Assembly (NCBI GenBank): GCA_016219285.1
Contig: JACRNJ010000078.1
Coordinates: 1-44,681 of the forward strand
Direction: 5' to 3'
Origin: Deltaproteobacteria bacterium
Lineage (GTDB): Bacteria; Desulfobacterota; GWC2-55-46; UBA9637
DNA: 44,681 nucleotides
In this document: positions 22,482-30,605 of the stretch, piece by piece
Position numbering within the stretch: the stretch's first letter is position 1
Layout of the letters: the number at the start of each line of letters is the position of its first letter
Made by a program: the position numbers and the translations under genes
The notes under the pieces: generated by a model
What the model was told of the DNA's origin: nothing
Seen by the model: the letters and a program-made list of their open reading frames with translations, nothing else
Databases searched by the model: none

Positions 22482-24329
22482 ATGACAACCTGGTTAATAT
22501 TATTCATACCGCTTATCTCTGCTGTTTTAATCACCTTTGTTACAAGGAGGCAGAAGGATTTAAGTTCCTATATCTCAATAGGCGCTGTGGTCTTTTGTTT
22601 TATCCTATCCATAGATCCGATTCTAAATCTCTTAAAACATCCGCATATGGAACCTATCCAGCAAAGCTTTTCATGGATAAATATTCCTGGACTTCATGTT
22701 GAGATGGGAACTCTCCTTGACCCATTAAGCATCTTAATGCTCTTTGTTGTTACCTTTGTAGGTTCTTTGATACATATCTATTCAAGGGGCTACATGCACG
22801 GTGACCCTGGTTTTTCAAGATTCTTTGCATGTCTTTCTTTGTTCATATTCTCAATGTTCGGCATTGTCCTTTCAAATAACTTTATACAGATATTTATATT
22901 CTGGGAGCTTGTCGGGCTTTCATCATATCTTTTGATAGGGTACTATTTTGAGAAACCATCCGCATCCGATGCTTCTAAAAAGGCATTCCTTGTCAACAGG
23001 ATCGGCGATTTTGGTTTTATACTTGGCATATTCGTTTTATTTCAGGCAACGGGCACATTCAATTTTATTGAGATAAACCATATACTGGAAAAGGGCGGCA
23101 TACCTGATTCAACCTTATATCTTGCAGCGCTTTTAATATTCTGCGGCGCTGTTGGCAAGTCTGCGCAATTCCCTTTGCATGTGTGGCTTCCTGATGCGAT
23201 GGAAGGTCCGACCCCTGTTTCAGCCCTAATCCATGCTGCAACGATGGTTGCGGCAGGTGTTTATTTACTTGCAAGGACAGCGCTCCTCTATCACCTTTCG
23301 CCGGATGCAATGGAGGTTGTTGCGTATATCGGCGGGTTTACAGCGCTTTTGGCAGCAGTTATTGCAGTTGCGCAGAATGACATAAAAAGGGTTGTTGCAT
23401 ACTCAACATTATCGTCGCTTGGCTACATGGTCATGGCAATGGGTGTTGGCGGAATGACAGCGGGCATGTTTTATCTTACAACCCATGCATTTTTCAAGGC
23501 GCTCTTATTTCTTGCGGCAGGAAGCGTTATACATGCATTTCACACGCAAAATATATGGGAGATGGGCAGCGCATTTAAGAAAGTTAAGACAACCGGCGCT
23601 ACATTCATACTCGGTTCGCTTGCCATGGCAGGAGTATTTCCGTTCAGCGGATTCTGGAGCAAGGATGAAATCTTGACTGCAACATTTACATCGCATCACT
23701 ATTTCCTTTTTGCAATAGGTATTTTGGTTGCATTTATATCAGCATTCTTTATGACAAGACTTGTATTTGTAACATTCTTTGGCAATGAAAGGTATCACGG
23801 CCATCCACATGAATCACCGCCTGTAATGACAGTGCCTTTAATCATACTTGCAGTTTTTGCTGTTCTTTCAGGTTTTGCAGGGCTGCCATGGTTTGAACCA
23901 AACTTTGGCACCTATATAGCAGGGCCGTCTCACGGCGGACACGGCGAACACGGATTTAATTTCTTTGTTGCAGGTCTTTCAACAGTAGTTGTTCTTGCAG
24001 GCATTGCGCTTGGCTACATCATCTATTGCAGAGAATTAACAAAAGACCCGCTTGAAGGAAATGTCCTTTATAAACTTGCGCATAATAAATTTTATTTTGA
24101 TGAATTCTATGACAATTTTATAGTCGCAAAGATTTACAACGGCATAGCAACGATATGTAACTTTGCTGAAGTGAATATCATTATACATTTATTTGTAAAC
24201 GGCTTTGCGTATCTTACAAGAGAGTCAGGCAAGATTTTAAGGCTTACCACTACAGGCAAGCTCCAGCACTATACGCTGATAATGGTTGCAGGCGTTGTGG
24301 CGCTTTTTTTATTGTTTGGGGCGCTGTAG
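22482..24329 (+). CDS. nuoL: NADH-quinone oxidoreductase subunit L
   Basis: A 615-residue antiporter-like subunit of the distal membrane arm, with the long lateral helix at its C-terminus. FWELVGLSSYLLIGYYFEKPSA has the conserved Glu of helix 5, and FPLHVWLPDAMEGPTPVSALIHAATMVAAGVYLL the central channel motif. A His-rich loop (HGGHGEHG) at about residue 488 is a variable feature. The stop codon TAG is the TAG of the TGTAG element that follows. No ribosome-binding site is seen before the start because a heptamer repeat abuts it. Confidence 0.94.
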   Translation: MTTWLILFIPLISAVLITFVTRRQKDLSSYISIGAVVFCFILSIDPILNLLKHPHMEPIQQSFSWINIPGLHVEMGTLLDPLSILMLFVVTFVGSLIHIYSRGYMHGDPGFSRFFACLSLFIFSMFGIVLSNNFIQIFIFWELVGLSSYLLIGYYFEKPSASDASKKAFLVNRIGDFGFILGIFVLFQATGTFNFIEINHILEKGGIPDSTLYLAALLIFCGAVGKSAQFPLHVWLPDAMEGPTPVSALIHAATMVAAGVYLLARTALLYHLSPDAMEVVAYIGGFTALLAAVIAVAQNDIKRVVAYSTLSSLGYMVMAMGVGGMTAGMFYLTTHAFFKALLFLAAGSVIHAFHTQNIWEMGSAFKKVKTTGATFILGSLAMAGVFPFSGFWSKDEILTATFTSHHYFLFAIGILVAFISAFFMTRLVFVTFFGNERYHGHPHESPPVMTVPLIILAVFAVLSGFAGLPWFEPNFGTYIAGPSHGGHGEHGFNFFVAGLSTVVVLAGIALGYIIYCRELTKDPLEGNVLYKLAHNKFYFDEFYDNFIVAKIYNGIATICNFAEVNIIIHLFVNGFAYLTRESGKILRLTTTGKLQHYTLIMVAGVVALFLLFGAL

Positions 24330-24382
24330 CTGCCCAATTTATTGGGCTGCTTTTAAAGTCGCTGACAAATCGGCAGACTACA
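24325..24382. repeat. TGTAG palindromic element at the nuoL stop codon
   Basis: TGTAGCTGCCCAATTTATTG faces GCTGACAAATCGGCAGACTACA around GCTTTTAAAG. As in nuoH, the TAG of the first five bases is the stop codon of the preceding gene. Confidence 0.85.
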
Positions 24383-24403
24383 TTTTAATATCAGGAGATT
24401 TTA

Positions 24404-25915
24404 ATGGAAGGTTTTCCAATCTTATCAGCAATAATACTTGCCCCTCTTTTCGGATGCATTGCTATTCTCTTTGTTAAGGAAGCGTCTATTTCAAAGATAA
24501 GGGCAATTGCTGTTATATCAACATCTGTTTCGCTGATACTTTCCCTTTACCTCTTGTTTGCCTATGACAAGGCAAAGGCAGGGTATCAGTTTGTTGAAAA
24601 AGTAGAGTGGGTCAGGTCGCTTGGCATATCATATCATGTTGGTGTTGACGGCATAAGCGTTGCAATGGTTGTTTTAACATCCTTTGTCATATTCACGGGT
24701 GTGTTTGTATCATGGGTAGGCATAAAACACAGGATAAAGGAGCATTACATATTTCTGCTTTTGCTGGTAAGCGGTGTGTTCGGCGTATTTACATCACTGG
24801 ATATGATATTCTTTTATCTGTTTTATGAACTCGCTGTTATTCCCATGTATCCGCTCATCGGCATATGGGGCAGCGCCAACAGGGAATACGCAACAATGAA
24901 ACTAACCCTGTATTTGAGTTTTGGCGCAGTGTTTGCCCTCATAGGTATTTTGTCAATATATTTTACCGCCGGACAGATGACAGGAAGCTACACATTTGAC
25001 ATGACTCAAATTGGGAAAATAAGTTTTGCATCAAGCTATCAGATTTGGGTATTTTTGCCGCTCCTATTCGGTTTTGGCGTTTTAGTTCCGCTTGCGCCAT
25101 TCCATTCATGGTCTCCCATAGGACATGCAGCAGCGCCGTCTGCTGTCAGCATGCTTCATGCAGGGGTTTTGATGAAACTTGGCGCATATGGAATTATAAG
25201 GATTGCAATGGGTCTTTTGCCAGAGGGCGCGCAATTCTGGATGCCTGTTGTTGCAGTCCTGTGTCTTATAAATATATTCTATGGCGGCATGGTTGCAATG
25301 CACAGGAAGGACATGAAATTTATGATAGGTTATTCATCCTCAAGCCATATGGGCTATGTCCTGCTTGGGCTTTCAACGCTTAATTATATTGGTGTAAATG
25401 GAGCAGTTCTTCTTATGTTTGCCCACGGCATAATGACAGCGCTCGCCTTCGCACTCATAGGTTTTGTATATGACCAGGCGCATACCCGTATGACATATGA
25501 TTTTTCAGGTCTTGCGCACAAGATGCCTTTTATTGCGGTTGCATTTGCAATAATGGGTTTTGCATCATCAGGGCTTCCAGGCTTGGCAAACTTTGTCTCT
25601 GAACTCATGATATTTATCGGCGCATTCAAGACATATCCTTTTCAGGCAGTTATTGCTGTGTTTGGCATCATTATAACTGCCACCTATATGTTAAGGGCTT
25701 TAAGGAATGTATTTTTCTGCGAACCAATGCCTGAATGGGAACATCTAAAAGACGCAACAACATTTGTGCAGAGGTTTCCCTACATTGTCCTGATTTTAGT
25801 TTTACTGATAGTCGGCTTCTATCCGGCAATACTTATTGATGTAATAAATGCAGGCGTTATGCCGCTTGTTGACAAGATAAATAATGTAAGCATGGCAGCA
25901 AAGGCGGGTTTATAA
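24404..25915 (+). CDS. nuoM: NADH-quinone oxidoreductase subunit M
   Basis: A 503-residue antiporter-like subunit with about 14 helices. FFYLFYELAVIPMYPLIGIWG carries the essential helix-5 Glu. The channel motif is of the FHSWSPIGHAAAPSAVSMLHAGVLMKLGAYG type, in which the usual LPDAHTEAP is replaced by SPIGHAAAP; this variant recurs in other NuoM proteins of deltaproteobacterial type as far as I recall. AGGAG lies before the ATG. It is followed after one base by nuoN. Confidence 0.93.
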   Translation: MEGFPILSAIILAPLFGCIAILFVKEASISKIRAIAVISTSVSLILSLYLLFAYDKAKAGYQFVEKVEWVRSLGISYHVGVDGISVAMVVLTSFVIFTGVFVSWVGIKHRIKEHYIFLLLLVSGVFGVFTSLDMIFFYLFYELAVIPMYPLIGIWGSANREYATMKLTLYLSFGAVFALIGILSIYFTAGQMTGSYTFDMTQIGKISFASSYQIWVFLPLLFGFGVLVPLAPFHSWSPIGHAAAPSAVSMLHAGVLMKLGAYGIIRIAMGLLPEGAQFWMPVVAVLCLINIFYGGMVAMHRKDMKFMIGYSSSSHMGYVLLGLSTLNYIGVNGAVLLMFAHGIMTALAFALIGFVYDQAHTRMTYDFSGLAHKMPFIAVAFAIMGFASSGLPGLANFVSELMIFIGAFKTYPFQAVIAVFGIIITATYMLRALRNVFFCEPMPEWEHLKDATTFVQRFPYIVLILVLLIVGFYPAILIDVINAGVMPLVDKINNVSMAAKAGL

Positions 25916-25916
25916 A

Positions 25917-27350
25917 ATGGATGTAAATATTGAATTATTTTTACCGGAGATAATTGTAACCATCTTTGCATTTGCAATAATGGCAGCGGATTTACTAATG
26001 GCTTCAGGTGAAAGAAAAAGCCTTGCGAGGATCGGCATAATAGGTTCTCTTATTGCCGTCATAATAATTGCAATAAATTCTGAGATTAGGGGGATAACAC
26101 TCTTCGGTTTTTTTGTACAGGACAGCGTCGCAGTATTTTTTAAGGTGTTATTTCTTTTGACAGGCATGTTGATACTTTACATGGCGCAGGAATACGAAGA
26201 AAAGATAAAGCAGTTTAAGGGCGAATTTTATATGCTAATACTGTTTGCAGTCCTTGCAATGATGTTTCTTGCATCGTCAAATGATTTTATAAGCCTATAT
26301 GTATCTCTTGAATTTCTTGCTGTAACGCTTTATATCCTTGCCTGTTATACAAAAGAAGAATCGGCCTCTGTTGAGGCTGGCTTAAAATACCTTGTTACAG
26401 GCGCGCTTGCGTCAGGCTTTTTGTTATACGGCATAACATATCTTTACGGCGCTACAGGCTCAACAGAATTTTCTCAAATTGCAAATGTCATAAATGGGAA
26501 GGATGTTAGCGGATTTCTTGCAATAGGGCTTATGCTCGTTGTAATAGGTCTTACATTCAAGATAGCATCAATACCGTTTCATGTATGGGCGCCTGATATT
26601 TATCAGGGAGCGCCAACGCCAATAACGGCGTTTCTTGCAGCAGGCTCAAAGGCGGCAGGTTTTGTAATACTCATGAGGGTGATGTTCACTGCATTGGGCA
26701 GTATAAGGCCACATTGGGTATTTTTTATATCAGTCATATCGGCCTTAACACTTTTATTTGGCAATCTTGCTGCAATGCCTCAGAAAAATATAAAAAGAAT
26801 GCTTGCGTATGCAAGCATAGGCTCTGCAGGTTATCTGTTGATGGGTATTGCTGCGGCATCTCAACTTGGCAGCGGCGCTATAATGTTTTACCTTTTCACA
26901 TACCTTTTTGCCATAGCAGGCGTATTTCTGGCAATAGTCATATTTTATAATAGTGAAGGAAGCGACGGCATAGATGCATATACAGGGCTTTCAAGACGTT
27001 CTCCGATTCTTGCGGCAACGCTTTTTATAGGACTCCTCTCCCTTGCAGGCGTTCCTCCGCTTGGCGGTTTCATAGCAAAACTCTATCTGATTGCTGCTGT
27101 TGTTAAAGAAGGGCTTCTATGGCTTGCGGTTGTCGGTGTTTTAATGGCAATAGCAGCAATGTATTACTTTCTTCTTGTCATAAAGCGGATATATCTATGG
27201 CAGCCAAAGATTGATACACCAATAAAAGTAAGCCTAATTAACAAAGCGCTCCTTTACGGTATAAACACCTCAACACTTGTTTTAGGCATATACCCAGGAC
27301 CTTTTACAGAGTGGGTTATGAGGATTGCAAATGTTTTGTTTTTAAAATAG
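25917..27350 (+). CDS. nuoN: NADH-quinone oxidoreductase subunit N
   Basis: A 477-residue antiporter-like subunit and last structural gene of the complex. YVSLEFLAVTLYILACY has the conserved Glu; KIASIPFHVWAPDIYQGAPTPITAFLAAGSKAAGF is the channel signature. The start is one base after the nuoM stop, so translation is probably coupled. Its last codons and TAG lie in the left arm of a short hairpin (27343-27373). Confidence 0.94.
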   Translation: MDVNIELFLPEIIVTIFAFAIMAADLLMASGERKSLARIGIIGSLIAVIIIAINSEIRGITLFGFFVQDSVAVFFKVLFLLTGMLILYMAQEYEEKIKQFKGEFYMLILFAVLAMMFLASSNDFISLYVSLEFLAVTLYILACYTKEESASVEAGLKYLVTGALASGFLLYGITYLYGATGSTEFSQIANVINGKDVSGFLAIGLMLVVIGLTFKIASIPFHVWAPDIYQGAPTPITAFLAAGSKAAGFVILMRVMFTALGSIRPHWVFFISVISALTLLFGNLAAMPQKNIKRMLAYASIGSAGYLLMGIAAASQLGSGAIMFYLFTYLFAIAGVFLAIVIFYNSEGSDGIDAYTGLSRRSPILAATLFIGLLSLAGVPPLGGFIAKLYLIAAVVKEGLLWLAVVGVLMAIAAMYYFLLVIKRIYLWQPKIDTPIKVSLINKALLYGINTSTLVLGIYPGPFTEWVMRIANVLFLK

Positions 27351-27373
27351 TGAGCGTTTTAATTGCTATTTTA
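27343..27373 (+). repeat. AAAATAG/CTATTTT hairpin at the nuoN stop codon
   Basis: TAAAATAG (with the nuoN stop TAG) faces GCTATTTTA. It shares its arm with the repeat at 4900-4932. It may act as a weak attenuator at the end of the nuo genes; no T-tract follows. Confidence 0.55.
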
Positions 27374-27397
27374 CGGTTGTTAAAATAGGTGGAGATT

Positions 27398-27652
27398 ATG
27401 ACAACGAAACATCATAATAAAATAGAAGGCATAATAAACGGCAAGATGATTGTTGGCGATGTCATTAAGGCAAATTCCTCGGCAGAAAGTATATTCAAGA
27501 AGCATCTTGGAGAATTATGCCTGTCTCTGCCCGGTTCAAGGACAGAGACAATAGAGTTCCTTGCTGCAATGAATGACTACCACGAAGAACCTCTTGTAGA
27601 AGACCTCAACAGGGTGTGCGAAAAAACACCTCCTAAGACAGGACATTTCTAA
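27398..27652 (+). CDS. Small DUF1858-like protein
   Basis: An 84-residue protein from the ATG at 27398 (AGGTGGAG just upstream; a GTG at 27389 overlaps that site). The pattern MIVGDVIKANSSAESIFKKHLGELCLSLPGSRTETIEFLAAMN…EPLVEDLNRV resembles DUF1858/ScdA-N domains, which have a helix, a CxxC-like turn and an ETIEEAA-type helix. Here only one cysteine remains (LCLSLPG instead of CxGC). DUF1858 proteins are often linked to Fe-S or redox enzymes. It lies between nuoN and ispE, ending one base before ispE, so it shares their transcript. Function unknown. Confidence 0.6.
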   Translation: MTTKHHNKIEGIINGKMIVGDVIKANSSAESIFKKHLGELCLSLPGSRTETIEFLAAMNDYHEEPLVEDLNRVCEKTPPKTGHF

Positions 27653-27653
27653 G

Positions 27654-28622
27654 TTGAATCTCAATAAATACCTTTCGCCTGCCAAGATAAATCTTTTTTT
27701 AAAGGTCTTAAGAAAAAGAGAAGATGGCTATCATGATATTTTATCTCTCATGCAGCCAGTTTCCCTCTATGATGAGATTATTTTGGGGATTGAAAATGGG
27801 AAAGGTATTTTTGTTGAGTGCGATAATAAATCAATTCCATGCGACCAGACAAACCTTGCCTACAGAGCAGCAGAGGCATTTTTCAAGACTGTTGAAATCA
27901 GCAAGAAACTGTCTGTTAAAATTAAAAAAAATATCCCTGTTGCTGCAGGGCTCGGCGGCGGAAGCAGCAACGCAGCGATAGTTTTGAAGGCATTGAATGA
28001 AATTACCTCTGCCAATATCTCTACCGATAATCTTATGAAAATCGCTGCCAGCCTTGGTTCGGATATTCCTTTTTTTATTATTGGCAAATCATGTATCGCA
28101 AGAGGCAGAGGTGAGATTCTTGAACCTATTGCGCCTCCCGAATTTTGGTATATACTGATTAATCCAGGCTTCCCTGTTTCAACTCAGTGGACATATCAAA
28201 CCCTTGACAAAACAGGAGGTTTAGTCAAGACTAAACCTCTCTTTTCTGATGTTATCAAAGATAAAATCAGCTATTTTGTCAATGGTCAAAATTTAGACTT
28301 GACAAAAAGTCAGGAGAATATTAACATTACTATTTCAAAACTTTTGGCCGCCTGCCGCACCGGCGGTTTGGGAATCCCTAATATGTTTCAAGGTTTTTTA
28401 ATGAACGACCTTGAAGATGTGACCATAAAAAAGCACCCTGAGATTAAAGAGATAAAGGATGCTTTAATTGATTTTGGCGCGATCGGGGCATTAATGTCAG
28501 GCAGCGGGCCGACGGTGTTCGGTATTTTTATGAGTGAGGACAAAGCTAGAAGGGCATTTGCACAGATAAAAAAAGACCAGCGATTTCAAAACATGGTTGT
28601 ATTTGTGGCGCAAGGACTATAG
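27654..28622 (+). CDS. ispE: 4-diphosphocytidyl-2-C-methyl-D-erythritol kinase IspE
   Basis: A GHMP-family kinase of the MEP isoprenoid pathway, phosphorylating CDP-ME at the 2-hydroxyl. LSPAKINLFLKVLRKREDGYHD begins the domain with the catalytic Lys and the substrate Asp/His region; VPVAAGLGGGSSNAA is the ATP loop and LMSGSGPTVFGIF the C-terminal glycine motif. Start is TTG at 27654, directly after the preceding stop. At 322 residues it is some 35-40 longer than most IspE proteins; the additional part lies at about residues 183-230 and contains CCCTTGACAAAAC and GGTTTAGTCAAGACTAAACC palindromes, so it may be an inserted repeat. It is upstream of tRNA-Gln and prs, a common arrangement. Confidence 0.92.
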   Translation: MNLNKYLSPAKINLFLKVLRKREDGYHDILSLMQPVSLYDEIILGIENGKGIFVECDNKSIPCDQTNLAYRAAEAFFKTVEISKKLSVKIKKNIPVAAGLGGGSSNAAIVLKALNEITSANISTDNLMKIAASLGSDIPFFIIGKSCIARGRGEILEPIAPPEFWYILINPGFPVSTQWTYQTLDKTGGLVKTKPLFSDVIKDKISYFVNGQNLDLTKSQENINITISKLLAACRTGGLGIPNMFQGFLMNDLEDVTIKKHPEIKEIKDALIDFGAIGALMSGSGPTVFGIFMSEDKARRAFAQIKKDQRFQNMVVFVAQGL

Positions 28623-28681
28623 ATTTTAGATTTAAGATTTACGATTTTGGATTTATAAATCCTAAATCATAAATCCTAAAT
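28623..28681. repeat. GATTTACGA-family repeat between ispE and tRNA-Gln
   Basis: ATTTAAGATTTACGATTTTGG faces AAATCCTAAATCATAAATCC. It starts at the ispE stop and ends 6 bases before the tRNA. Confidence 0.7.
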
Positions 28682-28686
28682 TCTTT

Positions 28687-28761
28687 TGGGGCGTCGTCAA
28701 GCGGTAAGACACAGGATTTTGATTCCTGCATTCGGAGGTTCGAATCCTCCCGCCCCAGCCA
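28687..28761 (+). tRNA. tRNA-Gln (anticodon TTG)
   Basis: A complete cloverleaf with CCA encoded. The acceptor stem TGGGGCG pairs with CGCCCCA; the D arm contains AAGCGGTAAG; the anticodon stem CAGGA/TCCTG encloses TTTTGAT, giving anticodon TTG; the T arm GGAGG/CCTCC encloses TTCGAAT. It has a TG-initial acceptor with discriminator G, usual for tRNA-Gln. It lies between ispE and prs, flanked on both sides by GATTTACGA repeats. Confidence 0.95.
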
Positions 28762-28765
28762 GAAA

Positions 28766-28833
28766 GATTTACGAATTACGATTTACGAATTACGATTTAA
28801 AATCTAAAATCGTAAATCTAAAATCTGAAATCA
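28766..28833. repeat. GATTTACGA-family repeat before prs
   Basis: GATTTACGAATTACG twice on the left, AAATCGTAAATCTAAAATC on the right. Nearly the same as the copy before nuoJ; it ends 4 bases before the prs ATG. Confidence 0.8.
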
Positions 28834-28837
28834 CATT

Positions 28838-29779
28838 ATGCTTGATAAACTTAAAATATTTGCAGGAAATTCAAATCTACCTCTTGCTGAAGATATATGT
28901 AATCACCTTGGTGTTTCTCTTGGCAAGGCAGAGGTAAAGAGTTTTAGCGATGATGAGATATGTGTTGAGATTCAGGAGAGCGTCAGGGGGACGGAGGTCT
29001 ATGTAATACAATCTACCTGTACTCCTGGAAATAAAAATCTGATGGAACTCCTGATTATGCTGGATGCGCTCAAGAGGGCCTCTGCATATGCTATAACAGC
29101 AGTTATGCCTTATTACGGCTATGCCAGGCAGGATAGAAAAGTTGCTCCAAGGACGCCTATTACAGCTAAACTGGTCGCAGATTTGATAACAGTTGCCGGA
29201 GCAACAAGGGCTCTGTGTATGGACCTGCATGCTGGCCAGATACAGGGTTTTTTTAATATTCCTGTTGATAATTTATATGCCACACCGGTGCTGCTGGAGC
29301 ATATCCAGAAAAATTACCGGGATAATACCGTAATAGTGTCGCCTGATGCAGGCGGTGTTGAAAGGGCAAGGGCATTTGCAAAAAGGCTCGGCACCAGTTT
29401 TGCCATGATAGATAAAAGACGGCCTGCGCCAAATGTGGCTGAGATTATGAATATCATAGGCGATATAAGCGGGAAGATTTGCATATTGTTGGATGATATG
29501 ATAGATACGGCAGGGACAATTACTCAAGCAGCAGAAGCGCTTATAAAACAAGGCGCCAGAGAGGTTTATGCATGCTGCACCCATCCTGTATTATCAGGGC
29601 CTGCCATAGACAGGTTAAAAAAATCTCCACTAAAAGAGATAATTGTAACGAATACTATTCAATTGAATGATAAGGCCAGAGATTTAAACAAAATAAAGTC
29701 TCTTACAGTGGCGCCGCTTCTTGGAGAGGCAATAAAAAGAATACACTATGGCGAATCAGTGAGTTCGTTGTTTGTGTAA
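28838..29779 (+). CDS. prs: Ribose-phosphate pyrophosphokinase
   Basis: A 313-residue enzyme making PRPP from ribose 5-phosphate and ATP, for purine, pyrimidine, NAD, His and Trp synthesis. Motifs: [25 protein letters not shown] (ATP site), [13 protein letters not shown] (catalytic His), and the PRPP loop [12 protein letters not shown]. Length is standard for the bacterial class I enzyme. The start follows a repeat and lacks a visible ribosome-binding site. Confidence 0.95.
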   Translation: MLDKLKIFAGNSNLPLAEDICNHLGVSLGKAEVKSFSDDEICVEIQESVRGTEVYVIQSTCTPGNKNLMELLIMLDALKRASAYAITAVMPYYGYARQDRKVAPRTPITAKLVADLITVAGATRALCMDLHAGQIQGFFNIPVDNLYATPVLLEHIQKNYRDNTVIVSPDAGGVERARAFAKRLGTSFAMIDKRRPAPNVAEIMNIIGDISGKICILLDDMIDTAGTITQAAEALIKQGAREVYACCTHPVLSGPAIDRLKKSPLKEIIVTNTIQLNDKARDLNKIKSLTVAPLLGEAIKRIHYGESVSSLFV

Positions 29780-29783
29780 TTTG

Positions 29784-29835
29784 GGAGCAAGGCAACCGTG
29801 TTGCCGTTTTAACGCCGGCATGGTCGGCTTGCTCC
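29784..29835. repeat. GGAGCAAG-family inverted repeat, copy 2 (opposite orientation)
   Basis: GGAGCAAG and CTTGCTCC are the outer arms; GGCAACCGTGTTGCCG and CGCCGGCATGGTCGGC are inner hairpins. Its reverse complement aligns with 4830-4886. It lies between prs and rplY and leaves the GGGAGG site of rplY intact. Confidence 0.75.
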
Positions 29836-29851
29836 ATAATGGGAGGAACAA

Positions 29852-30544
29852 ATGGAGCAGATAGAATTAGCAGCCCAGCATAGAAACGGTGTTGGGAAAG
29901 AGGTGGTCAAAAAACTGAGAAAAGGCGGATTAATACCCTGCATTCTTTATGGACCAGCATCTAAAGAGGCGGTTCCTTTGACTATTAAGGCATCGGAATT
30001 GAGCAAGGCTCTTTCTACAGGGGCAAAAGGAAATGTCCTTGTAAATCTGAAAATAGAAAGTGATAAAAAGCAGGCAAGGGTCGTGATGTTCAGGGGCATT
30101 CAAAGGGATCCATTGAAAAGAGATATAATTCATATAGACCTGTATGAGTTGCTGATGGATCATAAATTGGTTATTGATGTGCCAATCCACCTTACCGGTA
30201 AAGCGCAGGGTGTTGCATTGGGCGGCATAATGCAGCATGAGGCCAGAACATTAAAGATAGAGTGTCTGCCGAACCAGATACCTGACAAGATAGATGTGGA
30301 TGTTACGCATCTTCTAATAGGCCAATCCGTCCATATCAAGGATATTGTCCTGCAGACCGGTTTAAAGGCGCTGGGCGACCCTAATATAACCGTTGCATTG
30401 GTTGCTGCGCCGATGGCTGAGGTTGAGGCAAAGACCGCTGAAGAGGCAAAGGCAGAAATAGCAAAGAGCTTTGAGGTGAAAGAGGAAGAAGGGAAGAAGG
30501 CGGAAGGCAAGGAAGCAGCAGGGAAGGAAGAGAAAAAGAAGTAG
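29852..30544 (+). CDS. rplY: Large ribosomal subunit protein bL25, long CTC/TL5 form
   Basis: A 230-residue protein binding 5S rRNA. Residues 1-95 form the L25 domain (RNGVGKEVVKKLRKGGLIPCILYG), residues about 96-185 the TL5/CTC beta domain (LGGIMQHEARTLKIECLPNQIPDKIDVDV). The tail from about 190 is Lys/Glu/Ala-rich and low-complexity. GGGAGG lies just upstream. The order prs-rplY-pth is conserved in many bacteria and supports the call. Confidence 0.94.
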   Translation: MEQIELAAQHRNGVGKEVVKKLRKGGLIPCILYGPASKEAVPLTIKASELSKALSTGAKGNVLVNLKIESDKKQARVVMFRGIQRDPLKRDIIHIDLYELLMDHKLVIDVPIHLTGKAQGVALGGIMQHEARTLKIECLPNQIPDKIDVDVTHLLIGQSVHIKDIVLQTGLKALGDPNITVALVAAPMAEVEAKTAEEAKAEIAKSFEVKEEEGKKAEGKEAAGKEEKKK

Positions 30545-30604
30545 ATTTACGATTTACGAATTACGATTTGAAAATCTTAAATCTAAAATCGTAAATCTAA
30601 AATC
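30544..30604. repeat. GATTTACGA-family repeat before pth
   Basis: GATTTACGATTTACGAATTA on the left, AAATCTAAAATCGTAAATC on the right. It starts at the rplY stop and ends 1 base before the pth ATG. Confidence 0.8.
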
Positions 30605-30605
30605 C

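Noticed and set aside
28686-28937. 83-codon ORF over the tRNA-Gln gene
   Set aside because: It covers the tRNA and a GATTTACGA repeat and then overlaps the start of prs in another frame.
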